Shown: positions 46,659 through 55,899, numbered from the stretch's first letter. The stretch: DNA of 64,000 bases from Flammeovirga kamogawensis (GCF_018736065.1 NZ_CP076130.1:10001-74000); one strand, 5' to 3'. Numbers and translations are program-made. The notes: generated by a model not told the origin, from the letters alone.

Positions 46659-46690
46659 AAAGACACCAATTTTACACTCAAAGACACCAA
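46659..46690 (+). repeat. Direct repeat AAAGACACCAA, two copies one 21-base period apart
   Basis: AAAGACACCAA occurs at 46659-46669 and 46680-46690, two helical turns apart, 60-90 bases upstream of the second PKD lipoprotein gene. The spacing fits a dimeric activator binding one face of the helix; this is inference. Confidence 0.45.
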
Positions 46691-46748
46691 AAACCCCATT
46701 TCAAGCCAAATTTGACTATTCAAACTCCTCAGAGAGACAACTATTGAA

Positions 46749-49493
46749 ATGAATTATATACTAAAAAAACAGTCAATGAAACTCTTAAAAATACCTTTTT
46801 ACCTGATAGGTTTTCTGCTACTAACATTTGGTTGTACACCAAAAGATGAAGAAAACATCGAAAACGAAATCCCAGAATTATTACCTGTTTATGAGGTATA
46901 TCATAATGATGTAAAAATTGTAGAAGTCACTTTAGAAGACATTTTAAACCCATCAGAACAAGAAGATTGGCAAACAGTAAAACTTGTTTATGGCGACTCT
47001 TTGATCTTTAAAGATGTCACAACTGTAGGTGAACCCACTGGACGAACTTGGTTGTTCAATGGTTCAGAAACAACAACTTCTACTACTAAAGAAACTCACG
47101 TTATCTACACTATAGAAGGAGATCATTTAGCAGGAGAAGTTACTTTTATTAGAGAAGGGAGTGATTACCCAGACGCATCGATTACTTCTGAAATTCCATT
47201 AAAAATAAATGTATCCATCCCAGCATTATTACCTGCTTTTAAAGTAATGAATAATGACACTGAAGTGGTAGCAGTTGCTGAAGGAGATGACATTGAAACA
47301 GACGAAAGCAAATGGACTAAAGTAACAGTTTATGTTGGTGAATCATTAACTTTTAGTGATGTTACTACAACTGGCTTTGCAACAGACCGTACATGGACGT
47401 TAGGCGGTGTTGAAATAGATGATACGAATGCAAAAGAAGTAACAGCTACTTATACTACTGTAGGAACTTATTCTGCCGGAAAATTACAAGTAAACAGAAA
47501 AGGTACTGTATATCCTGATGCAGAAGTAGAAACAATTATTCCATTAAAAGTGGAAGTAATAACTCGCCCTCTTGTATCTGGAATACATGTTTTTAGAGGA
47601 GATGACCTTGACAATGCCATCTATCAAATTGCTTCGGGTAATGAAGGTGAAGCAAAAACGATTGCTTTAGAGAATGGAGAAAAATTAACTTTCAAACTAG
47701 TAAATGATGATACATCTGTAAAACATATTTGGAGCATAAATAATGGCACTGAACAAACTGCTGAAACAGTAGAATTTGGAGTCACTTTCTCAGAAGACAA
47801 TGACGGATTAGTAGGACATGCAATTACATTAAAAAGAGAAGGGCAAGAAGATGTCGTTATTCAAATACCTTTAACGGTTAAGGTAGTCACTTCTCCTTCT
47901 TTAAATGTGGGTGTGCGTGTGTATAAAAATGATGATATGCAAACAGCGCTCTATGAAGTTGTAGCGGGAGATGAGCCAGTTGCAGCATCAATTACTTTAG
48001 AAGCGGGTGATAAGCTATCTTTTGTAGATGCATCTACAGGTGAACCTACATCAAGAACTTGGACAATTGATAATAATGAGGAAATCACATCTTCAGAAGC
48101 AACTTTTGATGTTACCTATTCTACGGTAGGAACATTCGAATCATCAATATTAAAAATCATAAGAAATGGTCACTCAGACTATTCAGATCAAGAAAAAACA
48201 GTAACGTTACCACTTTCTATTAAAGTTATTGATACGCCAGAACTTAAACTTGGAATGGCTGTATACAAAAGCAATGATATGGAAACGGCACTTTATACTG
48301 TCAATTTAGGAGAAACTCCATCTGCAGGTACGATAGATTTAAATAACGGTGAAGAACTTATTTTTGTAGATAAATCGACAGGAAGTACTACAGGTATTTT
48401 ATGGACAATTGATAATGGAGAGGGTACTCCTTTAACATCTGCAGAAAGTAGCTTTGGAGTGACTTATGCAACTGATGGTAATTTTAGTGTTACAAAATTA
48501 AAATTAACAAGAAATGGGCATGCAGACTACGTAGATGTAGAAGAGGAGTTTGAAATTCCATTGACAGTAAATGTGTCGACAGTAATTACTGAAGTAAGCA
48601 AGAATAGTGATATTAGCTTAAGAAAAGTAGATAATAATAAGGTGATTTCATTTACAGTGGAAGAAGCTTTAGTAGCCATAACAGAACAAGAAACCGCTAA
48701 GGCAGGGTTTACAGTAACAGTTCAGAATGATGAGGCAGGGTTTGGACCTACAACCTTTACAGTTGCATCTGTAGCTATAAATACTGATAATACTAAACAA
48801 ATTGATATTACCGTAGCAGAAGAACTTTATAATTCTGATGTGGTGACAGTAGCTTTTACTGGAGCAGACGGAAATGCAATTGTTACTGCAGAAGGTGCAA
48901 GATTAGCTAATTTTGCATCAGAACAAATAGCGTCTTATTATAACCGAGGAAATATTCTAAACGCTGAAATGGCTTCTTTTTCTATTGAAAAAGAAAGTAA
49001 TGCACCATATGCAGCAGGATGGTATAACCAAAATAAGGTAATTACTTGGAATAGAGAAACTAGTGGGGCAATGATAAATACGTTGAAATTCTATGCTGCT
49101 TCTTCAGCTGATTTACACGGTACAAGAGATAGAGTACAGAGTGTAGATGCAGACCAATCTATTGAAGGAGCATTATCTGCTGGAGATTTAGTAAGAGTGG
49201 CAATGGATATTTACATTCCTGCAGGTAATGGTATGACTGATGGACTATCAATCCAGTTTTTGAATCCATCTATGAACTCAACTCCAATACCAACAGCAGA
49301 TTTAGAAAGAGGGAAATGGGTGACAACATATGTTGATATTATTATGACTTCTGATCTAATTCCACCATCAGGTAAAACAGCAGGTTTCTCCGTTCAACTT
49401 ACTAAAGATAGTGTTGTAGGTATAGGAGATGGTGAACCGATAGAATTCTATATTGATAATTTAGTTATTGAAAAATACGAAGTGAGACAATAA
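46749..49493 (+). CDS. Surface lipoprotein with five PKD-like repeats, paralogue of the 44300 gene
   Basis: The 914-residue protein has a lipobox (LTFGCT); translation could also start at Met10 (46776). Five repeats of about 95-100 residues follow, each opening with a motif such as VYHNDVKIVEV, FKVMNNDTEVV, IHVFRGDDLDNAIY, VRVYKNDDMQTALY and MAVYKSNDMETALY. Each repeat carries a FxDxST..G.xx.R.W-type core. Residues from about 615 to the end align well by eye with the end of the 44300 product, including NAEMASFSIEKESNAPYAAGW and PIEFYIDNLVIEKYE. It is probably a long surface stalk presenting a carbohydrate-binding tip. It has its own terminator-separated transcript. Confidence 0.8.
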   Translation: MNYILKKQSMKLLKIPFYLIGFLLLTFGCTPKDEENIENEIPELLPVYEVYHNDVKIVEVTLEDILNPSEQEDWQTVKLVYGDSLIFKDVTTVGEPTGRTWLFNGSETTTSTTKETHVIYTIEGDHLAGEVTFIREGSDYPDASITSEIPLKINVSIPALLPAFKVMNNDTEVVAVAEGDDIETDESKWTKVTVYVGESLTFSDVTTTGFATDRTWTLGGVEIDDTNAKEVTATYTTVGTYSAGKLQVNRKGTVYPDAEVETIIPLKVEVITRPLVSGIHVFRGDDLDNAIYQIASGNEGEAKTIALENGEKLTFKLVNDDTSVKHIWSINNGTEQTAETVEFGVTFSEDNDGLVGHAITLKREGQEDVVIQIPLTVKVVTSPSLNVGVRVYKNDDMQTALYEVVAGDEPVAASITLEAGDKLSFVDASTGEPTSRTWTIDNNEEITSSEATFDVTYSTVGTFESSILKIIRNGHSDYSDQEKTVTLPLSIKVIDTPELKLGMAVYKSNDMETALYTVNLGETPSAGTIDLNNGEELIFVDKSTGSTTGILWTIDNGEGTPLTSAESSFGVTYATDGNFSVTKLKLTRNGHADYVDVEEEFEIPLTVNVSTVITEVSKNSDISLRKVDNNKVISFTVEEALVAITEQETAKAGFTVTVQNDEAGFGPTTFTVASVAINTDNTKQIDITVAEELYNSDVVTVAFTGADGNAIVTAEGARLANFASEQIASYYNRGNILNAEMASFSIEKESNAPYAAGWYNQNKVITWNRETSGAMINTLKFYAASSADLHGTRDRVQSVDADQSIEGALSAGDLVRVAMDIYIPAGNGMTDGLSIQFLNPSMNSTPIPTADLERGKWVTTYVDIIMTSDLIPPSGKTAGFSVQLTKDSVVGIGDGEPIEFYIDNLVIEKYEVRQ

Positions 49494-49513
49494 CTCATCA
49501 AATACTAAATTTA

Positions 49514-49551
49514 GAAACTGCTGCCTATGTATGTGTGAGGGCAGCAGTTTC
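49514..49551 (+). terminator. GC-rich hairpin between lipoprotein and GH110-like genes
   Basis: A perfect 12-bp stem GAAACTGCTGCC (49514-49525) with GGCAGCAGTTTC (49540-49551) lacks a T tract. It may be a factor-assisted terminator or an mRNA-stabilising hairpin. AATACTAAAT occurs on both sides of it. Confidence 0.5.
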
Positions 49552-49641
49552 CAATACTAAATAATAATTGGTGTGACTACTAATTAAATTCTTTAAGTAA
49601 GAAATTTAAATACTTATTGATTCATTGAAAACAACAAAAAA

Positions 49642-51543
49642 ATGAGAACGCGTAGCGTATTAACCACCTTCGGATTAGGTTTAATGCTAACTGTAATTAC
49701 TACTGCAGTTTGGTCTTATAATAAAGTAAAGGAAACGGTAACTTTTACTACAGCAATTGCAGAAGATGCAACTCCAACGGTATTAAAACGAATTTTAGAA
49801 ATAGAAACTTCTCCTGTAGAAGTAATAAAATTCGAGAAAGGAACATACCATTTTTATCCAGAGAAGGGATTAGAAAAATTTTGGCATATTTCTAATCATA
49901 ATGATGTACTAATTCGTACTGCTTTTCCTATTATTAAAAAGGAAAATATTACAATTGATGGACAAGGGTCAACCTTTATTTTCCATGGTAAAATGATTCC
50001 TTTTCTTATTAATCAATCTAAAAATATTACAGTTAAAAATGTTTCTATAGATTGGCACGAAACGTTCCATAGCGAAGGGAAAATTATTGCTAGAAACGAA
50101 GAAGAAAACACTTTTGATATTCAAATTCCTGAAAGCTATCCATACATAATTCGTAACAATCAACTGATCTTTATCAAAGAATATTACGAACATACTATTG
50201 GACAATCTATTTTATATGATCCTGAAAGAGGAGGTGCAATTGCTTTTAATACAGAAGCATATACACCTATAACTTCTTATAAAAAAATAACCGTTTCACG
50301 TAATCTAGAGAGCATCAAATACAAATATAAGGTAGATAATAGAGCACCATTTTTAGGTAAAATGTTTCAGGAGAATAAAATATCTGTAAAAGAACTTAAG
50401 CCTGGAGTAGTACGAGTGTTTAATCATAAAAATAAGAAAAAAGATTTACCACCTGTTGGTTATACTATTGCCATGAAAGGGGCACAAGGAAAAAATAGAT
50501 TAGCACCGGCTTTTCATGTAACTTTTACAGATGGGTTTAACGGCTATAATGTCAATGTTCATCATGCAGGAGGGATGGGGTTAATAGCAGAAAATTCTTC
50601 TGATTTAATCTTAGAAAAATTTAATATTTTCCCTTCAAACGGACGAATGGTTTCGACAACTGCAGACGCTACACATTTTGTAGGTTGTAGAGGAAAAGTA
50701 CAATTAAAAGATTGTTTATTAAGTGGGCAGTTAGACGATGGCAGTAACATTCATGGTACGTATCAAGAAGTTGTAGATATTTTGGGCCCGAATAAGATTG
50801 GTGTTAGGATGGGGCATTTTCAGCAACAAGGTTTTGTTATTGGGAGAGAAGGAGATCAGATTGGGATTGTACGTATTCAAGATTCATTTTTCCCTTATGA
50901 AAAAGACTTGACTATTAAATCGATTGAATACCGTAGTGGACGTTATCAAGTAATTACTTTTAACCAAGAATTACCAAGTAAAATAAAAGCAGGTGATTTA
51001 ATAGAGAACCAAGATGCCTATCCAGAGGTATTAGTAGAAAATTGTACTTTTAAGAACAATAGGGCAAGAGGTTTATTACTTTCTGTACCAAGAAAAACGA
51101 TTGTAAGGAATAATTATTTCCACACCGAAATGGAAGCATTATTAATTCCTGTGGAAAGTGGTCATTGGTTTGAGGCGGGGAATCAGAAAAATTTGTTAGT
51201 AGAAAATAATGTATTCGAAGACTGCCAACATAGTGGGTTTAATAGAGGTGTAATTCGATTTGATACAGATGATGAAAATAAAAATATTGCCTTTTCAAAC
51301 ATTACAATTACTAAAAATATATTCAAACAATTTGACAATCTTATTTTACAGATAACCAATGTAGATGGATTAGAGTTTTCTGAAAATACAATTACTAATT
51401 CTCAAACTTTTCCTCAGTTACATAACGAAAATCCAGCTTTTAAAATAACGGCTTCAAAGAATGTAAATTTTAGCGATAATATCTATAAAGGCAAAGCAAC
51501 AAAAATTATTGAAACCGATGATAAACAAGTTGTTTTTCAATAA
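49642..51543 (+). CDS. GH110-like alpha-1,3-galactosidase (right-handed parallel beta-helix)
   Basis: The 633-residue protein has an N-terminal hydrophobic segment (about 8-24) and an N-terminal region with FEKGTYHFYPE, ISNHNDV, TIDGQGSTFIFHGKMIPFLI and KNITVKNVSIDW. These are the characteristic motifs of GH110 alpha-galactosidases. Beta-helix coils with acidic segments follow (VSTTADATHFVGCRG, LLSGQLDDGSNIHGTY, VENCTFKNNRARGLLLSVPRKTIVRNNYFH). GH110 enzymes remove terminal alpha-1,3-galactose, and marine members occur in carrageenan loci. It would trim the oligosaccharides made by the GH150-like enzyme after desulfation. The terminator is at 51578. Confidence 0.85.
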   Translation: MRTRSVLTTFGLGLMLTVITTAVWSYNKVKETVTFTTAIAEDATPTVLKRILEIETSPVEVIKFEKGTYHFYPEKGLEKFWHISNHNDVLIRTAFPIIKKENITIDGQGSTFIFHGKMIPFLINQSKNITVKNVSIDWHETFHSEGKIIARNEEENTFDIQIPESYPYIIRNNQLIFIKEYYEHTIGQSILYDPERGGAIAFNTEAYTPITSYKKITVSRNLESIKYKYKVDNRAPFLGKMFQENKISVKELKPGVVRVFNHKNKKKDLPPVGYTIAMKGAQGKNRLAPAFHVTFTDGFNGYNVNVHHAGGMGLIAENSSDLILEKFNIFPSNGRMVSTTADATHFVGCRGKVQLKDCLLSGQLDDGSNIHGTYQEVVDILGPNKIGVRMGHFQQQGFVIGREGDQIGIVRIQDSFFPYEKDLTIKSIEYRSGRYQVITFNQELPSKIKAGDLIENQDAYPEVLVENCTFKNNRARGLLLSVPRKTIVRNNYFHTEMEALLIPVESGHWFEAGNQKNLLVENNVFEDCQHSGFNRGVIRFDTDDENKNIAFSNITITKNIFKQFDNLILQITNVDGLEFSENTITNSQTFPQLHNENPAFKITASKNVNFSDNIYKGKATKIIETDDKQVVFQ

Positions 51544-51577
51544 GAACAGTTAATAATTGATTAGCTGTAGCCATAAG

Positions 51578-51614
51578 CTCCTCATTTTAGAAATAGAATG
51601 AGGAGTTTTATTTT
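51578..51614 (+). terminator. Intrinsic terminator after the GH110-like gene
   Basis: CTCCTCATT (51578-51586) pairs with AATGAGGAG (51597-51605), followed by a T-rich tail. Confidence 0.8.
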
Positions 51615-51658
51615 GTTGATAATTAGCGATTTATGGTAATGTATTTAAATTTTTAATA

Positions 51659-51676
51659 TATATCGTTTGCGATATA
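51659..51676. promoter_or_regulatory. Palindromic operator 1 upstream of ohr
   Basis: TATATCG-TTTG-CGATATA forms a dyad with 7-base arms. It shares the TATCG/CGATA half sites with operator 2, 36 bases away centre to centre. OhrR encoded at 52672 is the likely binder. Confidence 0.65.
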
Positions 51677-51696
51677 AAATAAAATCACCACATTTG

Positions 51697-51710
51697 TATC
51701 GTAAACGATA
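51697..51710. promoter_or_regulatory. Palindromic operator 2 upstream of ohr
   Basis: TATCGTAAACGATA is a dyad with TATCGT and ACGATA arms around AA, 23 bases before the ohr start. Binding by a MarR-type dimer here would block transcription of ohr. Confidence 0.65.
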
Positions 51711-51732
51711 TAAAAACAAAAAATTAAAAATT

Positions 51733-52143
51733 ATGAAAACGTTATATACAACACAAGCAACAGCAAAAGGTGGTAGAAATGGTAAAGTAGAAACTGCAGA
51801 TGGTGTGTTATCAGTAGAGGTACGTATGCCAAAAGAATTAGGTGGAGTGGGAGAAGGATATACCAATCCAGAACAATTATTTGCAGCTGGCTATTCTGCT
51901 TGTTTTGATAGTGCCTTAAATTTAGTAGCTCAACAAGCTAAGCAAAAGATTACATCTAAAGTAACTGCTGAAATCTCTTTAGGTGCAGTTGAAGGAGGCT
52001 TTGGTTTAGGTGCAGCGTTATTTGTAGAAATTGAAGGTGTAGAAAGAGAAATTGCTCAAGGATTAATGGAAGCAGCACACAAAGTATGTCCTTACTCTAA
52101 AGCTATTAATAACAATGTTGATGTAAAATTGACATTAGTATAA
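51733..52143 (+). CDS. ohr: Ohr-type organic hydroperoxide reductase (OsmC family)
   Basis: The ATG at 51733 is chosen because the longer frame would begin inside the operators and add a basic, non-conserved leader. The 136-residue protein has the two redox cysteines C57 (AGYSACFDSAL) and C119 (AHKVCPYSKA) and the family start MKTLYTTQATAKGGRNG. Ohr reduces fatty-acid and other organic hydroperoxides with lipoylated partners in the cytoplasm. Its own DoxX-like and OhrR genes follow, and two palindromic operators precede it, so it should be induced by organic peroxides. Confidence 0.93.
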   Translation: MKTLYTTQATAKGGRNGKVETADGVLSVEVRMPKELGGVGEGYTNPEQLFAAGYSACFDSALNLVAQQAKQKITSKVTAEISLGAVEGGFGLGAALFVEIEGVEREIAQGLMEAAHKVCPYSKAINNNVDVKLTLV

Positions 52144-52178
52144 AGAAAAAAGTGAGTATAATCCATTAAGCAATAGTT

Positions 52179-52610
52179 ATGAATTTAATATCTAAGTTAT
52201 TAGTACCTAACCAAATTTCTACAGCTCAGAAAGTAGCTAAAACAATATTAGGAGCAGCATTATTATACGCTGGTTTAGGTCATCTATTTTGGTTAAGACA
52301 GGAGTTTGTTGCTCAAGTGCCTGCTTGGGTTCCGTTAGAAGTAGATGTAGTAGTTGTACTTTCCGGATTTGTAGAAATAGCATTAGGACTCTCACTAATT
52401 TTCTTATCAAAATATAAAGCAATAGTGGGTGGAATTACTGCACTGTTTTTCATAGCTGTATTTCCTGGTAATATTTCGCAATATATTAACCAAGTAGATG
52501 CGTTTCATTTAAATACAGATAATGCAAGGTTTATAAGATTGTTATTTCAACCGTTACTAGTTGTTTGGGCGTTATGGTCTACCACAGCTTGGGAAGCACT
52601 AAAAAAATAA
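52179..52610 (+). CDS. DoxX-like membrane protein
   Basis: The 143-residue protein has four membrane segments (about 17-40, 54-78, 80-102 and 115-135) and the DoxX-type pattern GAALLYAGLGHLFWLRQEF near the start, with a following PAWVPLE segment. Its biochemical role is not settled; members sit in quinone-linked or stress-linked complexes. It lies 35 bases after ohr and 61 bases before ohrR, so it is probably part of the peroxide-response operon. Confidence 0.8.
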   Translation: MNLISKLLVPNQISTAQKVAKTILGAALLYAGLGHLFWLRQEFVAQVPAWVPLEVDVVVVLSGFVEIALGLSLIFLSKYKAIVGGITALFFIAVFPGNISQYINQVDAFHLNTDNARFIRLLFQPLLVVWALWSTTAWEALKK

Positions 52611-52671
52611 CCGAAGAGTTTTTTTTACAGCGTTCAACTTTTAATTTTGGTTAATTAAAAAAGAACAAAGG

Positions 52672-53121
52672 ATGGGACACGAACAATTAAAATTAGAAAA
52701 TCAGCTTTGCTTTCCTGTGTATGCAACATCTAGATTAATTACTAGGGAATACCAACCAATGTTGGATGAGTTAGGCATTACCTATCCGCAATATTTAGTT
52801 TTACTTACGTTATGGGAGCAAGATAAAATGCCTGTAAATGATATTGCAAAGAAACTGATTTTAAAAACGAATACTATTACTCCATTATTAAAAAGGATGG
52901 AAGTTTTAGGACTCGTAAAAAGAGAAAAAGACGAGGTTGATACTCGAAAAGTTCTTGTTTTCTTAACAGAAAAAAGTAAGGAAATGGAAACTAAAGCAGC
53001 AGAAATCCCTTCCAAAATATTTAATCAATTGCTAAAAGGAAATGTTGATGTAGATAAACTAATGGAATTGAAAAATCAGTTAGGTGACATTATCGCTCTT
53101 CTTAAAAGAGTAGATGATTAA
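52672..53121 (+). CDS. ohrR: OhrR peroxide-sensing regulator (MarR family)
   Basis: The 149-residue protein begins with the OhrR hallmark LENQLCFPVYATSRLITREY, holding the reactive Cys C13, and continues with ITYPQYLVLLTLWEQDKMPVNDIAKKL and the winged helix with LKRMEVLGLVKREKDEVDTRKVLV. Oxidation of the Cys by organic hydroperoxides releases it from DNA. Its likely operators are the two TATCG/CGATA palindromes upstream of ohr. A terminator at 53175 ends the operon. Confidence 0.92.
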   Translation: MGHEQLKLENQLCFPVYATSRLITREYQPMLDELGITYPQYLVLLTLWEQDKMPVNDIAKKLILKTNTITPLLKRMEVLGLVKREKDEVDTRKVLVFLTEKSKEMETKAAEIPSKIFNQLLKGNVDVDKLMELKNQLGDIIALLKRVDD

Positions 53122-53174
53122 TTAGATAGTATAATCAACATCTTAAAAAGACATTTATTGCTAATGTGAATAAT

Positions 53175-53216
53175 AAAAAGGAGTTAATTTAAATAATAAT
53201 TGACTCCTTTTTCTAT
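53175..53216 (+). terminator. Intrinsic terminator after ohrR
   Basis: AAAAAGGAGTTAATT (53175-53189) pairs with AATTGACTCCTTTTT (53198-53212) with one wobble and runs into T-rich DNA. Confidence 0.85.
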
Positions 53217-53359
53217 ATAGTTAAAGTAATAATAGGAGATGTATTTTGCCTGTTTTGTACAACTGATAGCTTGTTTTAGAAAAACGTTTACCAACTGCTT
53301 GCTAGTAATTTTGAAATGATAAAAAATCATGAATAATTTTAGAAAATATAGCAGCAGAT

Positions 53360-54646
53360 ATGATAAAAAAATTAGCAATAAAACTCATTGTTATTATCGT
53401 TATTTTAGGTAATCCTTTTGCCAGTAATTCCTTTGCTCAAGATACTACAAATACAGGGACTGAAGAGGGCAATAAACCTTTAAAAAAGAAGAAAAAAGAT
53501 AAAAACGCTCCCCCTGAAAAAGGTAAACTATATTCAGCTCCCCTTCCTGTAATTGCCTCTAATCCTACTTTTGGAGTACTTTATGGCTTTGCCGGTTCAT
53601 TTAATATGTTTACTGGCGATCCTAAAAACACAAGGATGTCAACCTCTTTAGGTACGCTTACTTATTCTACAAAGAACCAGCTGATGTTTACTTTTAAGAG
53701 TAACATATATCTACCTGAGGATAAGATGATTCTACTTGGGGATTGGCGTATGTTTGATACTTCTCAACCTACTTTTGGGTTAGGAACAGGCCCTGCTGGA
53801 GAAAAGTCGTTTGCAGGATATAAAGGAGAAGAATTTACACCTGGGTACGATGCCCAAATGATGGAATTTAAATATTTCCGTTTTCATGAAACAGCCTTAT
53901 TTAAGTTAAAGAAAAACTTCTATGCTGGAGTTGGGTATCATATGGATTACCATTATGATATTAAGGATAATTATTTGGAAGAGAATGGGCAATCGAGCCA
54001 CCAAGCATACTCCGAATATTATGGGTTTAATCCTGAAGAGTACATCTTATCTGGTGTTTCTCTTAACCTTATGTATGACAGTAGAGACAATGCCGCCAAT
54101 CCTTATTCTGGAAGGTATGCACTTTTAACGTATAGAATGAATCCTGAATGGTTAGGTAGCACAAAGAAATCTTCTTCATTATGGTTAGAATATAGAGATT
54201 ATTTTCAACTAGGACATAAGAAAACAGGTAATCAGCCTAATCATATGTTAGCTTTTTGGGCATACGGAAATTTTGTGACATCAGGTGTTACGCCTTACAT
54301 GAATTTACCCGCTTTAGGTTGGGATCAGTTTGGCAGATCGGGTAGAGCCTACACACAAGGTAGGTTTAGAGGTGAAGAGATTGTTTATTCTGAATTAGAA
54401 TATAGAGTACATCTTTTAGGAACACGAAAAAATCCTAATTTCTTAGGAGCAGTAGCCTTTGTTAATGCAACCACTGCTAGTAGTAAGCATGCTGATATAA
54501 ATTTATTTCAGAACTATAATTTCGGCTATGGAGCAGGCTTACGAGTAATGCTTAACAAAAAATCTAGAACAAACCTTACCCTTGATTATGCATGGGGTGA
54601 TTACGATGCAAAAGGATTGTTTTTAAGTTTAAATGAGACATTCTAA
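53360..54646 (+). CDS. Omp85/BamA-type surface-antigen beta-barrel protein
   Basis: The 428-residue protein has a signal peptide (about 1-26, ending SFAQ) and a short Lys-rich stretch (residues 40-55). A barrel domain follows, with family motifs GVSLNLMYDSRDNAANPYSGRYALLTYR and the loop region YTQGRFRGEEIVYSELEYRVHLLG. It lacks POTRA domains, like the 11874 product, and its function is unknown. It is preceded by the ohrR terminator and followed by 130 bases without features. Confidence 0.75.
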   Translation: MIKKLAIKLIVIIVILGNPFASNSFAQDTTNTGTEEGNKPLKKKKKDKNAPPEKGKLYSAPLPVIASNPTFGVLYGFAGSFNMFTGDPKNTRMSTSLGTLTYSTKNQLMFTFKSNIYLPEDKMILLGDWRMFDTSQPTFGLGTGPAGEKSFAGYKGEEFTPGYDAQMMEFKYFRFHETALFKLKKNFYAGVGYHMDYHYDIKDNYLEENGQSSHQAYSEYYGFNPEEYILSGVSLNLMYDSRDNAANPYSGRYALLTYRMNPEWLGSTKKSSSLWLEYRDYFQLGHKKTGNQPNHMLAFWAYGNFVTSGVTPYMNLPALGWDQFGRSGRAYTQGRFRGEEIVYSELEYRVHLLGTRKNPNFLGAVAFVNATTASSKHADINLFQNYNFGYGAGLRVMLNKKSRTNLTLDYAWGDYDAKGLFLSLNETF

Positions 54647-54776
54647 AAATAAATAGATAGAATTTTCATCATTTCTATTCTCAAATGTGAAGATAAAAAA
54701 ATACCAGAAGTAGAAGTCGTAGAAATAAAGTGGCTTATTAAATTTTTTTATTGAAAAAGGTGCAGTAGTATTTTAA

Positions 54777-55763
54777 CTATTGCACTTTTTTGTCTTGATG
54801 CTGTGTACGTTCATCAGAAGGTTTTATTCCTATATATTTTTTATACGATTTACTAAAATGAGAAATATCTGAGAACCCTAATTCGATGGCAATTTGTGTT
54901 AGATCTTTTTCTGTATTTTTTATTAAACGTTTTGCTTCTAGTACTCTTTGCAGATTAAAAAACTGTAGAATAGGTTGTTGAAATACCTTTTTAAACGTTC
55001 GTTGTAACTTGGATTCACTTAAACCAAAAGTACTACAAATGTTGTCTAGAACAGGTGGTGATGTATAATCATTTAATAGATAGTCTTTTATTTCTATCAT
55101 TAATGATAAATCTTTAGGATGAATGTTATAGGCTATATTTTTAAAATCATTTTGCTCATTGTATACTCTCAGTTGTGTAACCAACTCAATAGACTTTGAT
55201 AGAAAATAAGCCCTTCTTATTTCCTTTTGTTGTAAAATATGATAAACTTCCTTCAAAATTTGTTCAACCTTTGGCAACATTGGGCTGTAGAAAAACCAAG
55301 ATTTTGGGTTATTTATTAAATGATAAAAATTAGACGTTTTATCGGCAGACAATAGTTTATATTCATCAATAGGAAAGCGAATAAACAACCAACTCATTTG
55401 TACATTTTTGGGGTACGTAATTGTAAAATCATAACTATGGTTGTAGATATAAATACTATCTTTTATTGATTTGCTTAATGAGGTTTCGTCATTAAAACTT
55501 CCTACTTTTCCAATTCTAATACTAATGTATTTTTCATCGTGTTTGGGCTGATTAATGAAAATACTTTCTTGTTTTAAATTTAATTCTGTAACACCAATAT
55601 GTATATTCTCTGAATAAGAATAGAGAATAGATTTCATTACCCCATATTCAGAATTGTCCATGTAAAATTCTTCTCCATTCCAAGATGCACCAGTTTCTTT
55701 AGAAAGGTCTTCAAAAACAGATAAAGGACTAAACTCATCAGAAATAAAAATTGGTTTCTCCAT
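54777..55763 (-). CDS. AraC-family transcription regulator
   Basis: The 328-residue protein has an N-terminal ligand-binding region without clear family and a C-terminal AraC double helix-turn-helix (about 235-325, with LDNICSTFGLSESKLQRTFKKVF and IAIELGFSDISHFSKSYKKYIGIKPSDER). It is divergent from the amidohydrolase gene at 55929 across 165 bases and probably controls it. It is similar in plan to the regulator at 57296, so the pair may be paralogues around the same enzyme gene. Confidence 0.88.
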   Translation of the reverse strand: MEKPIFISDEFSPLSVFEDLSKETGASWNGEEFYMDNSEYGVMKSILYSYSENIHIGVTELNLKQESIFINQPKHDEKYISIRIGKVGSFNDETSLSKSIKDSIYIYNHSYDFTITYPKNVQMSWLFIRFPIDEYKLLSADKTSNFYHLINNPKSWFFYSPMLPKVEQILKEVYHILQQKEIRRAYFLSKSIELVTQLRVYNEQNDFKNIAYNIHPKDLSLMIEIKDYLLNDYTSPPVLDNICSTFGLSESKLQRTFKKVFQQPILQFFNLQRVLEAKRLIKNTEKDLTQIAIELGFSDISHFSKSYKKYIGIKPSDERTQHQDKKVQ

Positions 55764-55891
55764 ACATGAATATACTCTTCTTTTTTCTAAAACGTTACCT
55801 TATTCACCAATCACCACAAAATTACAAACCTCTTTATAGAAATGTATAATCATATTATAGGAATTTAAAAATGATTGCTTTTTAAGCAAGC

Positions 55892-55899
55892 TAGCTTTG
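55892..55899 (+). promoter_or_regulatory. Candidate -7 promoter element for the amidohydrolase gene
   Basis: TAGCTTTG matches TAnnTTTG 30 bases before the start codon. A TTG lies upstream at a shorter distance than ideal. Confidence 0.45.

Noticed and set aside
49501-49562. Hairpin flanked by AATACTAAAT repeats as a small mobile element
   Set aside because: The direct repeats are short and AT-rich, the unit is only about 60 bases, and no second copy was seen in the window; a transcript-end hairpin is simpler.
51667-51732. N-terminal extension of Ohr
   Set aside because: It would begin inside the first operator dyad and encode a basic leader absent from the family; ATG 51733 matches the usual Ohr start.
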